64,000 bases of DNA from JAFEBO01 sp044221315 (GTDB lineage Bacteria; Planctomycetota; Phycisphaerae; Phycisphaerales; UBA1924). The notes beneath the pieces are model-generated. The model was not told the DNA's origin. It searched no databases and saw nothing but the letters and a program-made list of their open reading frames with translations. The stretch spans positions 62,001 through 126,000 of the forward strand of contig JBGAPK010000006.1 of the NCBI GenBank assembly GCA_044221315.1. The letters run 5' to 3'. Position numbers and translations under genes: made by a program. Below are positions 43,054-52,332 of this stretch, piece by piece; position 1 is the first letter of the stretch, and each line of letters opens with the position of its first letter.

Positions 43054-43653
43054 ATGAAAACAGGTGTGAAGCTGATGCTGGCGTGTGGACTAAGCGGGCT
43101 TGGGCTTTTGGCGGCGGGCACGGACGGGGCGAAGCCCATGGTCAGCCCGACCGGGGCTCCGCTGGCCGTGGACGCCTCGATGTTCGTGGCTGGCGGGATG
43201 GATGTGGGAGGGATCGACGTCTCGCGGAGCATCAAGGCCCCGCGGGCGGACGTTTTCAAGCGATTCACGACCAGCGAGGGGTGGAAGCTTTTCTGCGAAG
43301 CGGACAGCCGCATCGAATTGAAACCGGGCGGGCTCTTTGAGATCTACTTTGCGTCACCCGAAGCGACCCCAAGCGAGCGGGGGGCCAACGGGTGCCAGAT
43401 TCTCAGCTACGTCCCGGACGAGATGGTGACGTTCTCGTGGAACGCACCGCCCAAGTTCCCCGAGGAGCGGGCCAAGCGCGCCTGGGTGGTTGTCACCTTC
43501 ACCGGGCAGGGAGACGAGACTGTCGTCCGCCTGCGCCACCTCGGCTTCGGCAAAGACGGGCACTGGCCCGACGTGAAGAAGTACTTTGAGAACGCCTGGC
43601 CGAACGTGCTGAGGGTGCTCGCGGAGTCGTTTGAGAAGAACGAGAAAAAGTAA
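43054..43653 (+). CDS. Exported SRPBCC (AHSA1-like) protein
   Basis: 199 residues; ATG after AAAGGAAAAACC. An N-terminal signal-like segment (KLMLACGLSGLGLLAAG) precedes an AHSA1/START-type lipid- or ligand-binding fold: IDVSRSIKAPRADVFKRFTTSEGWKLFC, then RIELKPGGLFEIYF, EMVTFSWNAPP, WVVVTFTGQGDETVVRLRHLGF and a C-terminal helix W..V..YFENAW.NVLRVLAESF. AHSA1 proteins are normally cytoplasmic and often sit beside ArsR-type regulators; an exported one is unusual. Control by the paired operators upstream suggests response to a small molecule or stress. Confidence 0.83.
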   Translation: MKTGVKLMLACGLSGLGLLAAGTDGAKPMVSPTGAPLAVDASMFVAGGMDVGGIDVSRSIKAPRADVFKRFTTSEGWKLFCEADSRIELKPGGLFEIYFASPEATPSERGANGCQILSYVPDEMVTFSWNAPPKFPEERAKRAWVVVTFTGQGDETVVRLRHLGFGKDGHWPDVKKYFENAWPNVLRVLAESFEKNEKK

Positions 43654-43729
43654 GAGGCGAGCAGCATCATCGTTCTCCCCGGAGTGGTGCAAGGAGCGTG
43701 AACGCCGGGCCGGCGGGTAGACTGCCGGC

Positions 43730-44938
43730 ATGAAGTGCGCGAAGCGATTCTGCATTGTGCTGACGACAATGGGGCTGGCCCTCGGCGGCTGTGCGACAAG
43801 CCGGCCCAAACTGACCGAAGAGCAGTTGGCTGATATGCGTCTTGAGATTCTCGAACAGATCAAGACCGATCAGGTAATCGGCGCCGCGAAATTTGTCAGG
43901 CGGATGAGATCGGAGCAGGATGCGTACGCGTCGGCGATCGCGAAGGGTGAACAGCCGGGCGAGCCGGTCTTCGACGTGCTGGTGATCTCCGGTGGCGGGG
44001 ACTGGGGCGCGTTCGGCGCGGGAGTGCTGAAAGGGTGGGGGACCGTTCAGGGGGAGCGGGCGCGGCCGAACTTTGACATCGTCACGGGCGTGAGCACGGG
44101 CGCGCTGATCGCGCCCTTCGCGTTTCTGGGTACGGAGCCCGACTACGAGACGATCTGCGAACTCTACCGCAACCCAAAGCCGGACTGGGTGCAGCTCAAG
44201 GACTGGTTCTTCTTCCTGCCATGGCGGGAGAGTTTTACTTCAACCAAAGGGCTGCGCCGGGATGTGGAGGCACACCTGGACAAAGAAGCCATCGCCCGGA
44301 TCGCGACGCGGAGCAAGGAAGATTGCTCCCTCATCATCGGGACGACGGACCTTGATATCGGCGTCAATCGGCCCTTCCTGCTCGGCGAGATCTGCGAGCG
44401 GGCGGTTGTGTCCGGCGACAACTCCCGTGTGTACGACGTGCTGATGGCATCGAGCGCGGTGCCGGCCGCTTTCCCGCCGCAGGTGATCGACGGATCGCTC
44501 TACGTGGACGGCGGCACCACGGCGAACATGCTCGCCGGCGCGAACATCCGGTCGGACAAGTCGCTGGTCGGGATGTGGAAAAAGACGTTCCCGGACCGGA
44601 AGATGTCGAAGATCCGGATCTGGGTGATCGTGAACAACCAGATGACCGACGTGCCCAAGATCGTGAGGCCGACCTGGCCCAGCATCACCGGCGAGGCGTT
44701 GACGACAATGACGCGGTTCAGCAATATTGCGAGCATGCGCCTGCTCGAATATCAGACGGAACTGCTGAACAAGGTGGACCACATCGACGTCGAGTACTTT
44801 TACGTCGCGGTGCCCGACGACTTCCGCGTGCCGGTGCAGGGGACTTTCAAAAAGGAAACGATGCAGGCCCTTTCCGACATCGGCTACAAGATGGGGAGCG
44901 ACCCGAAGAGCTGGATGACGCGGTTGGCCTTTGAGTAG
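43730..44938 (+). CDS. Patatin-like phospholipase lipoprotein
   Basis: 402 residues. The signal ends in a lipobox, LALGGC with Cys21. The patatin fold has all catalytic parts: the oxyanion loop SGGGDWGAFGAG near residue 87, the nucleophile elbow GVSTGAL near 121, and the Asp of VDGG near 260. It should hydrolyse acyl lipids at an outer leaflet. The N-terminal 60 residues after the lipobox are helical (EEQLADMRLEILEQIK). The GNAT gene begins 11 nt after its stop, so they are probably co-transcribed. Related lipid-anchored patatins occur in many planctomycetes and proteobacteria. Confidence 0.88.
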   Translation: MKCAKRFCIVLTTMGLALGGCATSRPKLTEEQLADMRLEILEQIKTDQVIGAAKFVRRMRSEQDAYASAIAKGEQPGEPVFDVLVISGGGDWGAFGAGVLKGWGTVQGERARPNFDIVTGVSTGALIAPFAFLGTEPDYETICELYRNPKPDWVQLKDWFFFLPWRESFTSTKGLRRDVEAHLDKEAIARIATRSKEDCSLIIGTTDLDIGVNRPFLLGEICERAVVSGDNSRVYDVLMASSAVPAAFPPQVIDGSLYVDGGTTANMLAGANIRSDKSLVGMWKKTFPDRKMSKIRIWVIVNNQMTDVPKIVRPTWPSITGEALTTMTRFSNIASMRLLEYQTELLNKVDHIDVEYFYVAVPDDFRVPVQGTFKKETMQALSDIGYKMGSDPKSWMTRLAFE

Positions 44939-44949
44939 GAGGAAAAGAG

Positions 44950-45534
44950 TTGACGGTGGAACTGAAACCGGTGCCGCTGCTGGGCCGCTTCGTGGACATG
45001 GTGCCGCTCACGGAAGAGCACTCGCCCGCCCTTCTCAAACACACGGCGCGAGACTCCTTCACCTACTTTCGGCAGTCCGATCCGGAATGGACACTCGAGG
45101 GGATGCGGAAGTTCGTGCGCGAGTGTCTCGCCATGCCCGACCGCGTTCCGTTCGCAACGGTTCTGAAATCCACCGGCGAAGCGATCGGCAGTTCTTCGTA
45201 TTGCGATATCCGCCTGGCGAACAAGGGCGTCGAGATCGGCTGGACCTGGATCGCCCCGGAACACCGGGGAACGCGGGTAAACCCCGAGAGCAAGCTGCTC
45301 ATGATGACCCACGCGTTCGAGGTGCTCGGATGCGTGCGGGTGCAGCTCCGCTGCGATCTGCGCAACCAACTGAGCCAGAACGCGATCGCGAAACTGGGCG
45401 CGGTTCGCGAGGGTGTTCTCCGCAAGCATGTCGTGGTCCGCGATGGGTACATGCGCGACTCGGTGATCTACAGCGTGCTGAAGGAGGAGTGGCCCGGGGT
45501 GCGGGCGGGCCTGGAAAAGCGGGTTGCCGAATAG
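44950..45534 (+). CDS. GNAT-family N-acetyltransferase (RimJ/RimL-like)
   Basis: 194 residues. It should transfer acetyl from acetyl-CoA to an amine, possibly a protein N-terminus. Features include LGRFVDMVPLTEEH at the start, FATVLKSTGEAIGSSSYCDIR, the strand EIGWTWIAPEHRGTRVN (acetyl-CoA pyrophosphate loop, slightly altered from Q/RxxGxG/A) and ALRVQL-like CVRVQLRCDLRNQLSQNAIAKLGAVREGVLRKH. The TTG start follows GGAGG; a GTG two codons later is an alternative. It follows the patatin gene in the same direction. Confidence 0.85.
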   Translation: MTVELKPVPLLGRFVDMVPLTEEHSPALLKHTARDSFTYFRQSDPEWTLEGMRKFVRECLAMPDRVPFATVLKSTGEAIGSSSYCDIRLANKGVEIGWTWIAPEHRGTRVNPESKLLMMTHAFEVLGCVRVQLRCDLRNQLSQNAIAKLGAVREGVLRKHVVVRDGYMRDSVIYSVLKEEWPGVRAGLEKRVAE

Positions 45535-45632
45535 CGCCAGATCTCCGGCCTCTGGTCCGGCAGAGGACATCAAGGCGGCAGGGCATCGAGCACGACCCGA
45601 GCACGACCCAACGGATCCGATAGTCTCTGCTC

Positions 45633-46898
45633 GTGCGGCAGATACCAACCTCGACCAAATCACTCATCGCGGCGTGGCTTGGCTGGGCCTTTGATGGACT
45701 CGACGGTTATCTCTACATCATCCTGTCGCTGCCGCTGGTGACGAAACTGCTCGCGGAGGAGCACGGGGGCGCCACTCCTGATCCAAAGGAAGTCGGGTTC
45801 AAGGCAGCACTGATTCAAGCGACGTTCCTGGTCGGCTGGGCGGTGGGGGGCGCGGTTTTCGGGCGGATCGGGGACAGGCTCGGAAGAGCGCGCACGTTGA
45901 CGCTGACGGTGCTGACGTACGCGCTCTTCACCGGCGCGGTCTATTTCGCCACGGCCTGGTGGCACCTGCTCATCTTCCGGTTTATTGCCGCGCTCGGCAT
46001 CGGCGGCGAGTGGGCCGCGGGCTCGGCGCTGGTGAGCGAGACTCTTCATTCGCGCCACCGGGCCTGGGCGAGCGCAACGCTCCAGACCGGTTATATCGTG
46101 GGCTGCATCGCCGCATCTCTCGTGGCCAAGGCGATGTCGGGCCTTGATCCACGCACGCCATTTCTTGTTGGAATCGTCCCGGCGCTCCTGACCCTGTGGA
46201 TCCGCAGCGCCGTGCCCGAGCCGGAGCACTGGGTGAAAGCATCGCGGGACTCGGCGCCGCCGCGGGTGAAGGAACTGTTCAGCGGCGAGCTGGCGCGTAC
46301 GACCATTCTGCTGACGCTGCTGACATCGATCGCCCTGACAACAGCCTGGGCGTTCCTGTTCTTCGGGCCGCAACTGGTGCTGCGAATCCCCGAGGTCGCG
46401 GCGATGAGGAAGTCGGACTCACAGGCGATCGTGTCGCGGATCGCGATCGCGTATCTGCTGGTGAACATCGCCGCAAACTACTTTGCCACCTACCTGGCGC
46501 GGTTCATCGGCTACCGGTGGGCTTTCTTCGCCTTGATGGCGGCGGGGTTGGCGACCTTTGCGGTCGGATTCCGCTCGGCGCCGGCGCTCGGCAACGTCAC
46601 CATGCTCTATTGCATCGTGGCGTTCTTCGCCCTCGGGCTGTTCGGGCTCTTTCCGCTCTACATCCCGCCGCTGTTTCCGGTGCTGGTGCGGACGCTCGGC
46701 GCGGGCTTCACGTACAACGTGGGCCGCCTGGTGTCCGCGGCGGGCACGATGCTCGCACTCTGGGCGGGAAGCAGCCTGGCGACCGCCGAGGGGGTCTCGC
46801 ACGCACTCTGGTGGATCGGCATGCTCTTTGTGCCGGGGCTTGTGGTCTGCCTGTTCCTTCCCGAGCCGCCCCAAGACCCGGTGAAAGGCGCGGCTTAG
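45633..46898 (+). CDS. MFS transporter
   Basis: 421 residues with about 12 hydrophobic segments. It resembles the sialate/aromatic acid:proton symporter groups: AAWLGWAFDGLDGYLYIIL at the start, the loop motif GRIGDRLGRARTL (motif A) near 77-89, and FIAALGIGGEWAAGSALVSE in the fourth helix region. It should move a small, perhaps acidic, solute using the proton gradient; the substrate is unknown. The GTG start lies in a plain context. The first OGT-like gene starts 11 nt after the stop, suggesting read-through transcription. Confidence 0.87.
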   Translation: MRQIPTSTKSLIAAWLGWAFDGLDGYLYIILSLPLVTKLLAEEHGGATPDPKEVGFKAALIQATFLVGWAVGGAVFGRIGDRLGRARTLTLTVLTYALFTGAVYFATAWWHLLIFRFIAALGIGGEWAAGSALVSETLHSRHRAWASATLQTGYIVGCIAASLVAKAMSGLDPRTPFLVGIVPALLTLWIRSAVPEPEHWVKASRDSAPPRVKELFSGELARTTILLTLLTSIALTTAWAFLFFGPQLVLRIPEVAAMRKSDSQAIVSRIAIAYLLVNIAANYFATYLARFIGYRWAFFALMAAGLATFAVGFRSAPALGNVTMLYCIVAFFALGLFGLFPLYIPPLFPVLVRTLGAGFTYNVGRLVSAAGTMLALWAGSSLATAEGVSHALWWIGMLFVPGLVVCLFLPEPPQDPVKGAA

Positions 46899-46909
46899 CC
46901 TTCGCACCG

Positions 46910-48682
46910 ATGGCCGTTTCGCCGTTCAAACTCGATGAACTCTCCCGCCTTCTCGATCAGGGCCAGTTCGCCCGCGCCGAGGCCGAACTGCTCAAGCTCG
47001 GACGCGTCTCGCCGGGCGATCCGAACCTGGCGATGCTCCTCGTCACGCTGTTTGCACAAACGGGCCGGTTCGACCAGGCCGTGTTCGCGGCGGAGCGCCG
47101 GGCGGCGCTGTTGCCCGATGACCTGGGCGCACAGTCCGGCCTTGTTGACATGCTCCTGGCGGCAAAGCAGCCCGACAAGGCCATCGCCCGGGCGCGGAAG
47201 ATCTTTGAGCGTGGGAAGAACTCGCCTCGCAACGTGCTGGTGCTGGCGTCGGTGCTCCTGCACGTGGGAAGGGTTGCGGAATCCGCGCAGATTCTCGAGG
47301 AGCGGCTGGCGGCCGGGCTCTGGAGTTCCGACCTCGCCGGCACGCGAGCCTCCGCGCTTCTCGCGACAGGCAGGACGACCGAAGCGGCCGCAGGCCTGCG
47401 CGAGATTCTCCGCCGCGAGCCCGGGCACCCGTTCGCCCTGAGCCTGCTCGCGACCGTGCTGAACTACGTGCCGGGCGCGGACCCCGGCGAGATCTTCCGT
47501 GTTCACCAGGAATATGGGAGCGCGATGACGAAGTTCGCGGCGCGCGGCGGCTTCGCGCCGGCGCCGGCCCGGGTGCCCCGCGAGGGGCGCGCACTCAATG
47601 TCGGGTTCGTCTCTTCGGATCTGCACGAGCACTCGGTCTCGCGGTTTGTCGAGCCGATCCTGCGTCACGCCGATCGCGGGCGAACTCGCCTCATCCTGAT
47701 CTCGATGGGAATGAACCGGGACGCCATGAGCCGGCGGCTCTCGGAACTCTGCGACGCCTGGCGTGACCTGCGTCCGCTCTCGTGGGACACACTCCGGCGG
47801 ATCGTGGCGGAGGAGAAGATCGACGTGCTGATCGAACTCGGCGGGCACATGGTCAACACTCCCCTGCCGCTGTTGATCCCCCGCCAGGCGCCCTTGCAGG
47901 GAAGTGCGATCGGATACCCGAACACGACCGGCCTTCCGACGATTGATTTCCGAATTGTCGATTCGATCACCGACCCGCCGGGCGAGGCCGACGGGCGGGC
48001 CACCGAGCGCCTCGTCCGCGTCGATCCGTGCTTTCTCTGCTTCCAGCCGCCGACAGATGCGCCGGACGTCGCCGTGCCGCCGTTCGAGCGCAATGGCCAC
48101 GTCACCTTCGGCTCCTTCAACTCGCTGAGCAAGGTCAACGAAGAACTGCTTCGAGACTGGGCGGAGATCCTCGGGCGAGTACCCAACTCCCGTTTCCTGC
48201 TCAAGGCCCTGGCGCTGGACGATCCTGGAACGCGCGAGGACGTGGCGAAGCGGCTCGCCCGCGCCGGCATTCCCGCGGATCGCGTGCGGCTGCTCGGAAA
48301 ACTCAATTCAACTCGCGAACACCTCGAGTGCTACGGGGAGATCGACATCGCCCTCGATACCTACCCGTACCACGGCACGACGACCACGTGCGAGGCACTG
48401 TGGATGGGCGTGCCGGTCGTGTCGCGGGGCGGTGCGACGCACGCGTCGCGGGTCGGGGCCAGCCTGCTGCGCGCGGTGGGTTTGCCGGACTTCGTCGCAG
48501 GAAACCGGCAGGAGTATCTGGCAATCGCAACGAAACTGGCGGGCGATGGAGCGCGTCGGGCGTCACTGCGGAAAGCGCTGCGTGAGCAGGTGCGCTCCAG
48601 TTCTCTGTGCGACGGCGCCGCGTATGCGCGACGCTGGGAAGCCGCCGTGACCGCCCAATTTGATCTGGGCGCCCGGTCCTGA
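46910..48682 (+). CDS. TPR-containing O-GlcNAc transferase-like protein (SPINDLY family), copy 1
   Basis: 590 residues. TPR-like helix pairs occupy about 1-190, followed by a GT41-type catalytic region: LNVGFVSSDLHEHSVSRFVEPIL (with the His matching the catalytic-region His of OGT), DVLIELGGHMVNTPLPLL, GYPNTTGLPTIDFRIVDSITDPPG, FGSFNSLSKVNEELL (with the Lys that matches the UDP-binding Lys of human OGT) and DTYPYHGTTTTCEALWMGVPVV. Such enzymes add GlcNAc or other sugars to Ser/Thr. Unlike copies 2 and 3 it keeps a His in GGHM. It begins 11 nt after the MFS gene with no clear ribosome site. Confidence 0.87.
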   Translation: MAVSPFKLDELSRLLDQGQFARAEAELLKLGRVSPGDPNLAMLLVTLFAQTGRFDQAVFAAERRAALLPDDLGAQSGLVDMLLAAKQPDKAIARARKIFERGKNSPRNVLVLASVLLHVGRVAESAQILEERLAAGLWSSDLAGTRASALLATGRTTEAAAGLREILRREPGHPFALSLLATVLNYVPGADPGEIFRVHQEYGSAMTKFAARGGFAPAPARVPREGRALNVGFVSSDLHEHSVSRFVEPILRHADRGRTRLILISMGMNRDAMSRRLSELCDAWRDLRPLSWDTLRRIVAEEKIDVLIELGGHMVNTPLPLLIPRQAPLQGSAIGYPNTTGLPTIDFRIVDSITDPPGEADGRATERLVRVDPCFLCFQPPTDAPDVAVPPFERNGHVTFGSFNSLSKVNEELLRDWAEILGRVPNSRFLLKALALDDPGTREDVAKRLARAGIPADRVRLLGKLNSTREHLECYGEIDIALDTYPYHGTTTTCEALWMGVPVVSRGGATHASRVGASLLRAVGLPDFVAGNRQEYLAIATKLAGDGARRASLRKALREQVRSSSLCDGAAYARRWEAAVTAQFDLGARS

Positions 48683-48710
48683 CCGCGGGCTCCGTCCGTA
48701 CCCTTGGCCC

Positions 48711-50510
48711 GTGCCGGTGAATCCCACCAAGCTTCAGCAGGTAATGCAATTGCTCCACGCGGGGCGATACGATACCGCGATCGAGCAGTTGCTGATCCTG
48801 CAGCGGGCCTATCCGACGGATACGTCGGTCTGCAACGCGCTCGGAAAGGCCTACGCCGAAACGGGGCGGTACGACCAGTCGGTCTACTACGTCGAACGGT
48901 GCCTGGCCCTCAACCCCGACGACCGGGTGGCGGCGGGAAACCTGATCCACATGCTCGGGCTGGCGGGCAAGAAGAAGGAAGCGATGGCTCGCGGGGACCA
49001 GCTCTACCCGCGATTCTCGTCCGATCCGCACTTTGTCCTGGTTCTGGCATCGACGTACGGCGCGCTCAACTACTACACCCGGGCGCGGCGGATGCTCTCC
49101 GACTTCATGGCGAAGTACGGCGTCGTCCCGTCGATGGTGCGATACCTCGGCACAATGCTGCTCAACCTCGGCATGCTGCGCGAGGCCGAGGCGGCGTTCC
49201 GCGAGGCGCTCCGACTGGTGCCGGACGATCCAACAACCGTCGGGCTTCTCGCCGGAACCTTGAACTACGTTCCGTGGGCGGACCGCAAGGAAACGTTCGA
49301 GCTGCACCGGATGTTCGGGCGGATGGCCGAGGCGGGACACAGGGCGATTGATCCGCTCTCCTTTGCGAACTCGCCGGACCCGGAGAGGCCGATCCGCGTC
49401 GCGATCATCTCCGCGGATTTCCGCGAGCACCCGGTTTCACGCTTCATCGACGCGGTGCTGCGCCATCGGGACCGGTCCCGCGCGCACCTGACCGGGATAT
49501 TCATGTACCCGCGCGACGACGAGGTCACCCGCGATCTCGAATCGCTGTGCGACGCCTGGCGGACGATTCGGACCAGCAAGCCGGGGATCATCGCGGAGAT
49601 CGTAAAGGAAGTCGCGCCCGACGTGCTGGTCGAACTCGGAGGGCTGACATCCAACTCGCCGCTGTTCTCGATCACGCCGCGGCTCGCGCCCGTGCAGGTC
49701 AGCGCGATCGGCTACCCGCACACGACGGGAATGAGCGTCATCGACGCCCGCCTCGTGGATTCACTGACCGACCCGCCCGGCGATGCCGACGCGTTCGCCA
49801 CGGAGATGCTCGTCCGCCTCGACCCGTGCTTCCTTTGCTACACGCCCCGCCTGATGCCCCAGCTCGGTCCCGGGCCCGCGGCGTCCAACGGGTTCGTCAC
49901 CTTCGGGAGCTTTAACAAGATCACCAAGTACACCGACGAGGCGTTCTCGCTCTGGTCCAGGATTCTCGCGCGGACGCCGGGCTCGAAGTTGCTGATCAAG
50001 ACCGCGGCCCTCGACGGCGACGAGGTGCGGGAGACCATGCACGCCCGCCTGGAGCGCGCCGGGATCGCCCGCGAACGCACCGAGCTGGTTGGCCTGCAGG
50101 ACCAGCCGCTCGATCACCTGCTCTGCTACAACCGGATCGATCTCGCGCTCGACACCCTCCCGTACAACGGAACGACCACGACCTGCGAGTCGCTGCTGAT
50201 GGGCGTGCCCGTCATCGCGCTCGAGGGGACTGCGCACGCCGGGCGAGTCGGCGTGAGCCTCCTGCACGCGGCGGGGATACCCGAATTTCTTGCCCGAACG
50301 CCGGAGGACTACATTGAAAAGGCGGTCGGCTTGGCCGCCGACCGCGGCGGCCTCGGCACGATGCGCCCGGAGATCCGGCGCCGTCTTCTGGCCTCGGCCC
50401 TCTGCGACGGTCCGGCGTACGCGGCACGCTGGCACGGCGCGATCCGGGAGTTGTGGCGGGGCTGGTGCGTGCGAAAAAGGGGCCAGGCCGCAGGCCGCAC
50501 CCGGGAATGA
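48711..50510 (+). CDS. TPR-containing O-GlcNAc transferase-like protein (SPINDLY family), copy 2
   Basis: 599 residues from a GTG (a second GTG two codons later is possible). TPR units fill about 1-200 (for example QVMQLLHAGRYDTAIEQLLILQRAYP). The catalytic region has VAIISADFREHPVSRFIDAVLRH, DVLVELGGLTSNSPLF, GYPHTTGMSVIDARLVDSLTDPPG, FGSFNKITKYTDEAF with the conserved Lys, and DTLPYNGTTTTCESLLMGVPVI. It is 28 nt after copy 1 and clearly paralogous over its full length. The TPR half is less similar between copies than the transferase half, which suggests different partner or substrate choice. Confidence 0.87.
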   Translation: MPVNPTKLQQVMQLLHAGRYDTAIEQLLILQRAYPTDTSVCNALGKAYAETGRYDQSVYYVERCLALNPDDRVAAGNLIHMLGLAGKKKEAMARGDQLYPRFSSDPHFVLVLASTYGALNYYTRARRMLSDFMAKYGVVPSMVRYLGTMLLNLGMLREAEAAFREALRLVPDDPTTVGLLAGTLNYVPWADRKETFELHRMFGRMAEAGHRAIDPLSFANSPDPERPIRVAIISADFREHPVSRFIDAVLRHRDRSRAHLTGIFMYPRDDEVTRDLESLCDAWRTIRTSKPGIIAEIVKEVAPDVLVELGGLTSNSPLFSITPRLAPVQVSAIGYPHTTGMSVIDARLVDSLTDPPGDADAFATEMLVRLDPCFLCYTPRLMPQLGPGPAASNGFVTFGSFNKITKYTDEAFSLWSRILARTPGSKLLIKTAALDGDEVRETMHARLERAGIARERTELVGLQDQPLDHLLCYNRIDLALDTLPYNGTTTTCESLLMGVPVIALEGTAHAGRVGVSLLHAAGIPEFLARTPEDYIEKAVGLAADRGGLGTMRPEIRRRLLASALCDGPAYAARWHGAIRELWRGWCVRKRGQAAGRTRE

Positions 50511-50538
50511 ACCGACGCGTGCGCGGGAGTCTGTTCGA

Positions 50539-52332
50539 ATGCAGGGCGGCAACGACTACGACCGGGCAATCGATCTCGTGAGGCGCGGACAGAGCGCGGA
50601 GGGCATCGACCTGCTGCTGGCTCTGCAGCGCCGCGACCCGGGCGACAGCCGGGTAAGCGATGCGCTCTCGCACGCCTTTCTCGACGCGGGCCAGTTCGAG
50701 CGGGCCCTGTATTTCGCCGAGCGCACGCTCGAGCTGCGGCCGCAGGATGGATCGGCGGCGGTCTTTGTCGTGCACACGCTGTCCTCGGCGGGACGGACGT
50801 CCGATGCCGCGGAGCGGGGCAGGGCCCTCTTGCCGCGGTTCGGGCACGATCCGCAGTTCGTGCACTTCGTCGGCGCGGCGCTGCTCAATCTCGGCCGGCG
50901 CGACGAGTTGGAGACCCTGCTGCGTGATTTTCTCCGCACATCTCCTTCCGACCCGACGATCCTCTCGTTCCTCGGCTCGACGCTGCTGAACCAGGGGCGG
51001 GCAAAGGAAGCGGAGGAGGTTCTGCGTCGCTCGCTGGCCCATTCCCCCGGCCACCTCAACAGCCTCTCCGCGCTGGCAACCACTCTGAACTATGTCGAGA
51101 ATGCGGATCGGGCGGAGGTGTTCGGGCTGTACCGCGAGTTCGGGAAGCGGTACGAGGCGCACTTTCCGGTGATCGATCCCTTGAGCTACGAGAATGACCC
51201 GGATCCGGAGCGGATCATCCGGGTCGGGCTGGTGACGAGCGACCTGCGTGAGCACCCGGTGGCGCGATTTGTCGAGCCGATTCTGCGGCATCACGATCCT
51301 TCGCGGGTACGGATCACCGTGTACCACACCTATCCGACGGAGGACGAGGTCTCGGCGGAGTTGCGCGTCCTGTGCGATGAGTGGCGCACGGTCCGCACGA
51401 CGCGTCCCGAGATCGTCTCGCGGGCGGTGTACCGGGACAGGATCGACGTGCTCTTTGAACTCGGCGGCCTGACGGGCAACTCGTCGCTGCCCGTCATGGT
51501 GCCGCAGGTGGCGCCCGTGCAGGTGAGTGCGATCGGGTACGCGAACACAACGGGATTGAGCACGGTCGGATACCGGATTGTGGATTCGCGGACGGACCCG
51601 CCCGGGGACTCCGACCGGTACGCGACGGAGAGGCTTGTGCGCCTCGATCCCTGCTTCCTGTGTTTTTGCCCCAGGCGCCCGCCGGCTCCGGGACCTTCCC
51701 CGGTTCATGCCAGCGGCTTCGTGACGTTCGGCAGCTTCAACAGCATCATGAAGTACACCGATCGAGCCTTTTCGCTCTGGGCGAAGATTCTCGAGCGTGT
51801 TCCTGGTTCAAAGCTCCTGCTCAAGAACGCGCCGCTCGGCGCCGAGGGCACGAGGACTCGCATCCTGGACCGGATGAGCGCCGCGGGGATCAGTCGCGGA
51901 TCCGTCGAACTGCTCGGCTCTCAAGCGAGCGCGACCGAGCACCTTTCCCTGTACGACCGCCTCGACGTCGCCCTCGACACGTTCCCGTACAACGGCACGA
52001 CGACAACGTGCGAAGCCCTGGTGATGGGGGTTCCGGTGGTCGCGCTCGAGGGTGCTTCGCACGCCGGACGCGTCGGGGCGAGCCTGTTGCACGCCGCCGG
52101 CATGCCCGAGTTTTTGGCGTGCACGCAAGACGAGTACGTCGAGAAGGCCGTCGCGCTCGCGGGCCGATCTCGTGATTCGGTGGCACCAAGAACGGCGCTG
52201 CGTGAAAAACTGCTCGCGTCCTCGCTCTGCGACGGCCCGGCGTACGCGGATCGGTGGCAGAATGCGATCAGGCTGATGTGGCGGGATTGGTGCGAGCGGA
52301 AGTCGCGATCTGACGGCGCCGCACGCCGCTGA
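50539..52332 (+). CDS. TPR-containing O-GlcNAc transferase-like protein (SPINDLY family), copy 3
   Basis: 597 residues; ATG preceded by GGGAG. TPR units at about 1-200 (YDRAIDLVRRGQSAEGIDLLLALQRRDP). The catalytic part has VGLVTSDLREHPVARFVEPIL, DVLFELGGLTGNSSLP, GYANTTGLSTVGYRIVDSRTDPPG, FGSFNSIMKYTDRAF with the conserved Lys, and DTFPYNGTTTTCEALVMGVPVV. It is closer to copy 2 than to copy 1 (both have GGLT and end CDGPAYA.RW). Its last 65 nt overlap the 3' end of the convergent methyltransferase gene. Confidence 0.87.
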   Translation: MQGGNDYDRAIDLVRRGQSAEGIDLLLALQRRDPGDSRVSDALSHAFLDAGQFERALYFAERTLELRPQDGSAAVFVVHTLSSAGRTSDAAERGRALLPRFGHDPQFVHFVGAALLNLGRRDELETLLRDFLRTSPSDPTILSFLGSTLLNQGRAKEAEEVLRRSLAHSPGHLNSLSALATTLNYVENADRAEVFGLYREFGKRYEAHFPVIDPLSYENDPDPERIIRVGLVTSDLREHPVARFVEPILRHHDPSRVRITVYHTYPTEDEVSAELRVLCDEWRTVRTTRPEIVSRAVYRDRIDVLFELGGLTGNSSLPVMVPQVAPVQVSAIGYANTTGLSTVGYRIVDSRTDPPGDSDRYATERLVRLDPCFLCFCPRRPPAPGPSPVHASGFVTFGSFNSIMKYTDRAFSLWAKILERVPGSKLLLKNAPLGAEGTRTRILDRMSAAGISRGSVELLGSQASATEHLSLYDRLDVALDTFPYNGTTTTCEALVMGVPVVALEGASHAGRVGASLLHAAGMPEFLACTQDEYVEKAVALAGRSRDSVAPRTALREKLLASSLCDGPAYADRWQNAIRLMWRDWCERKSRSDGAARR

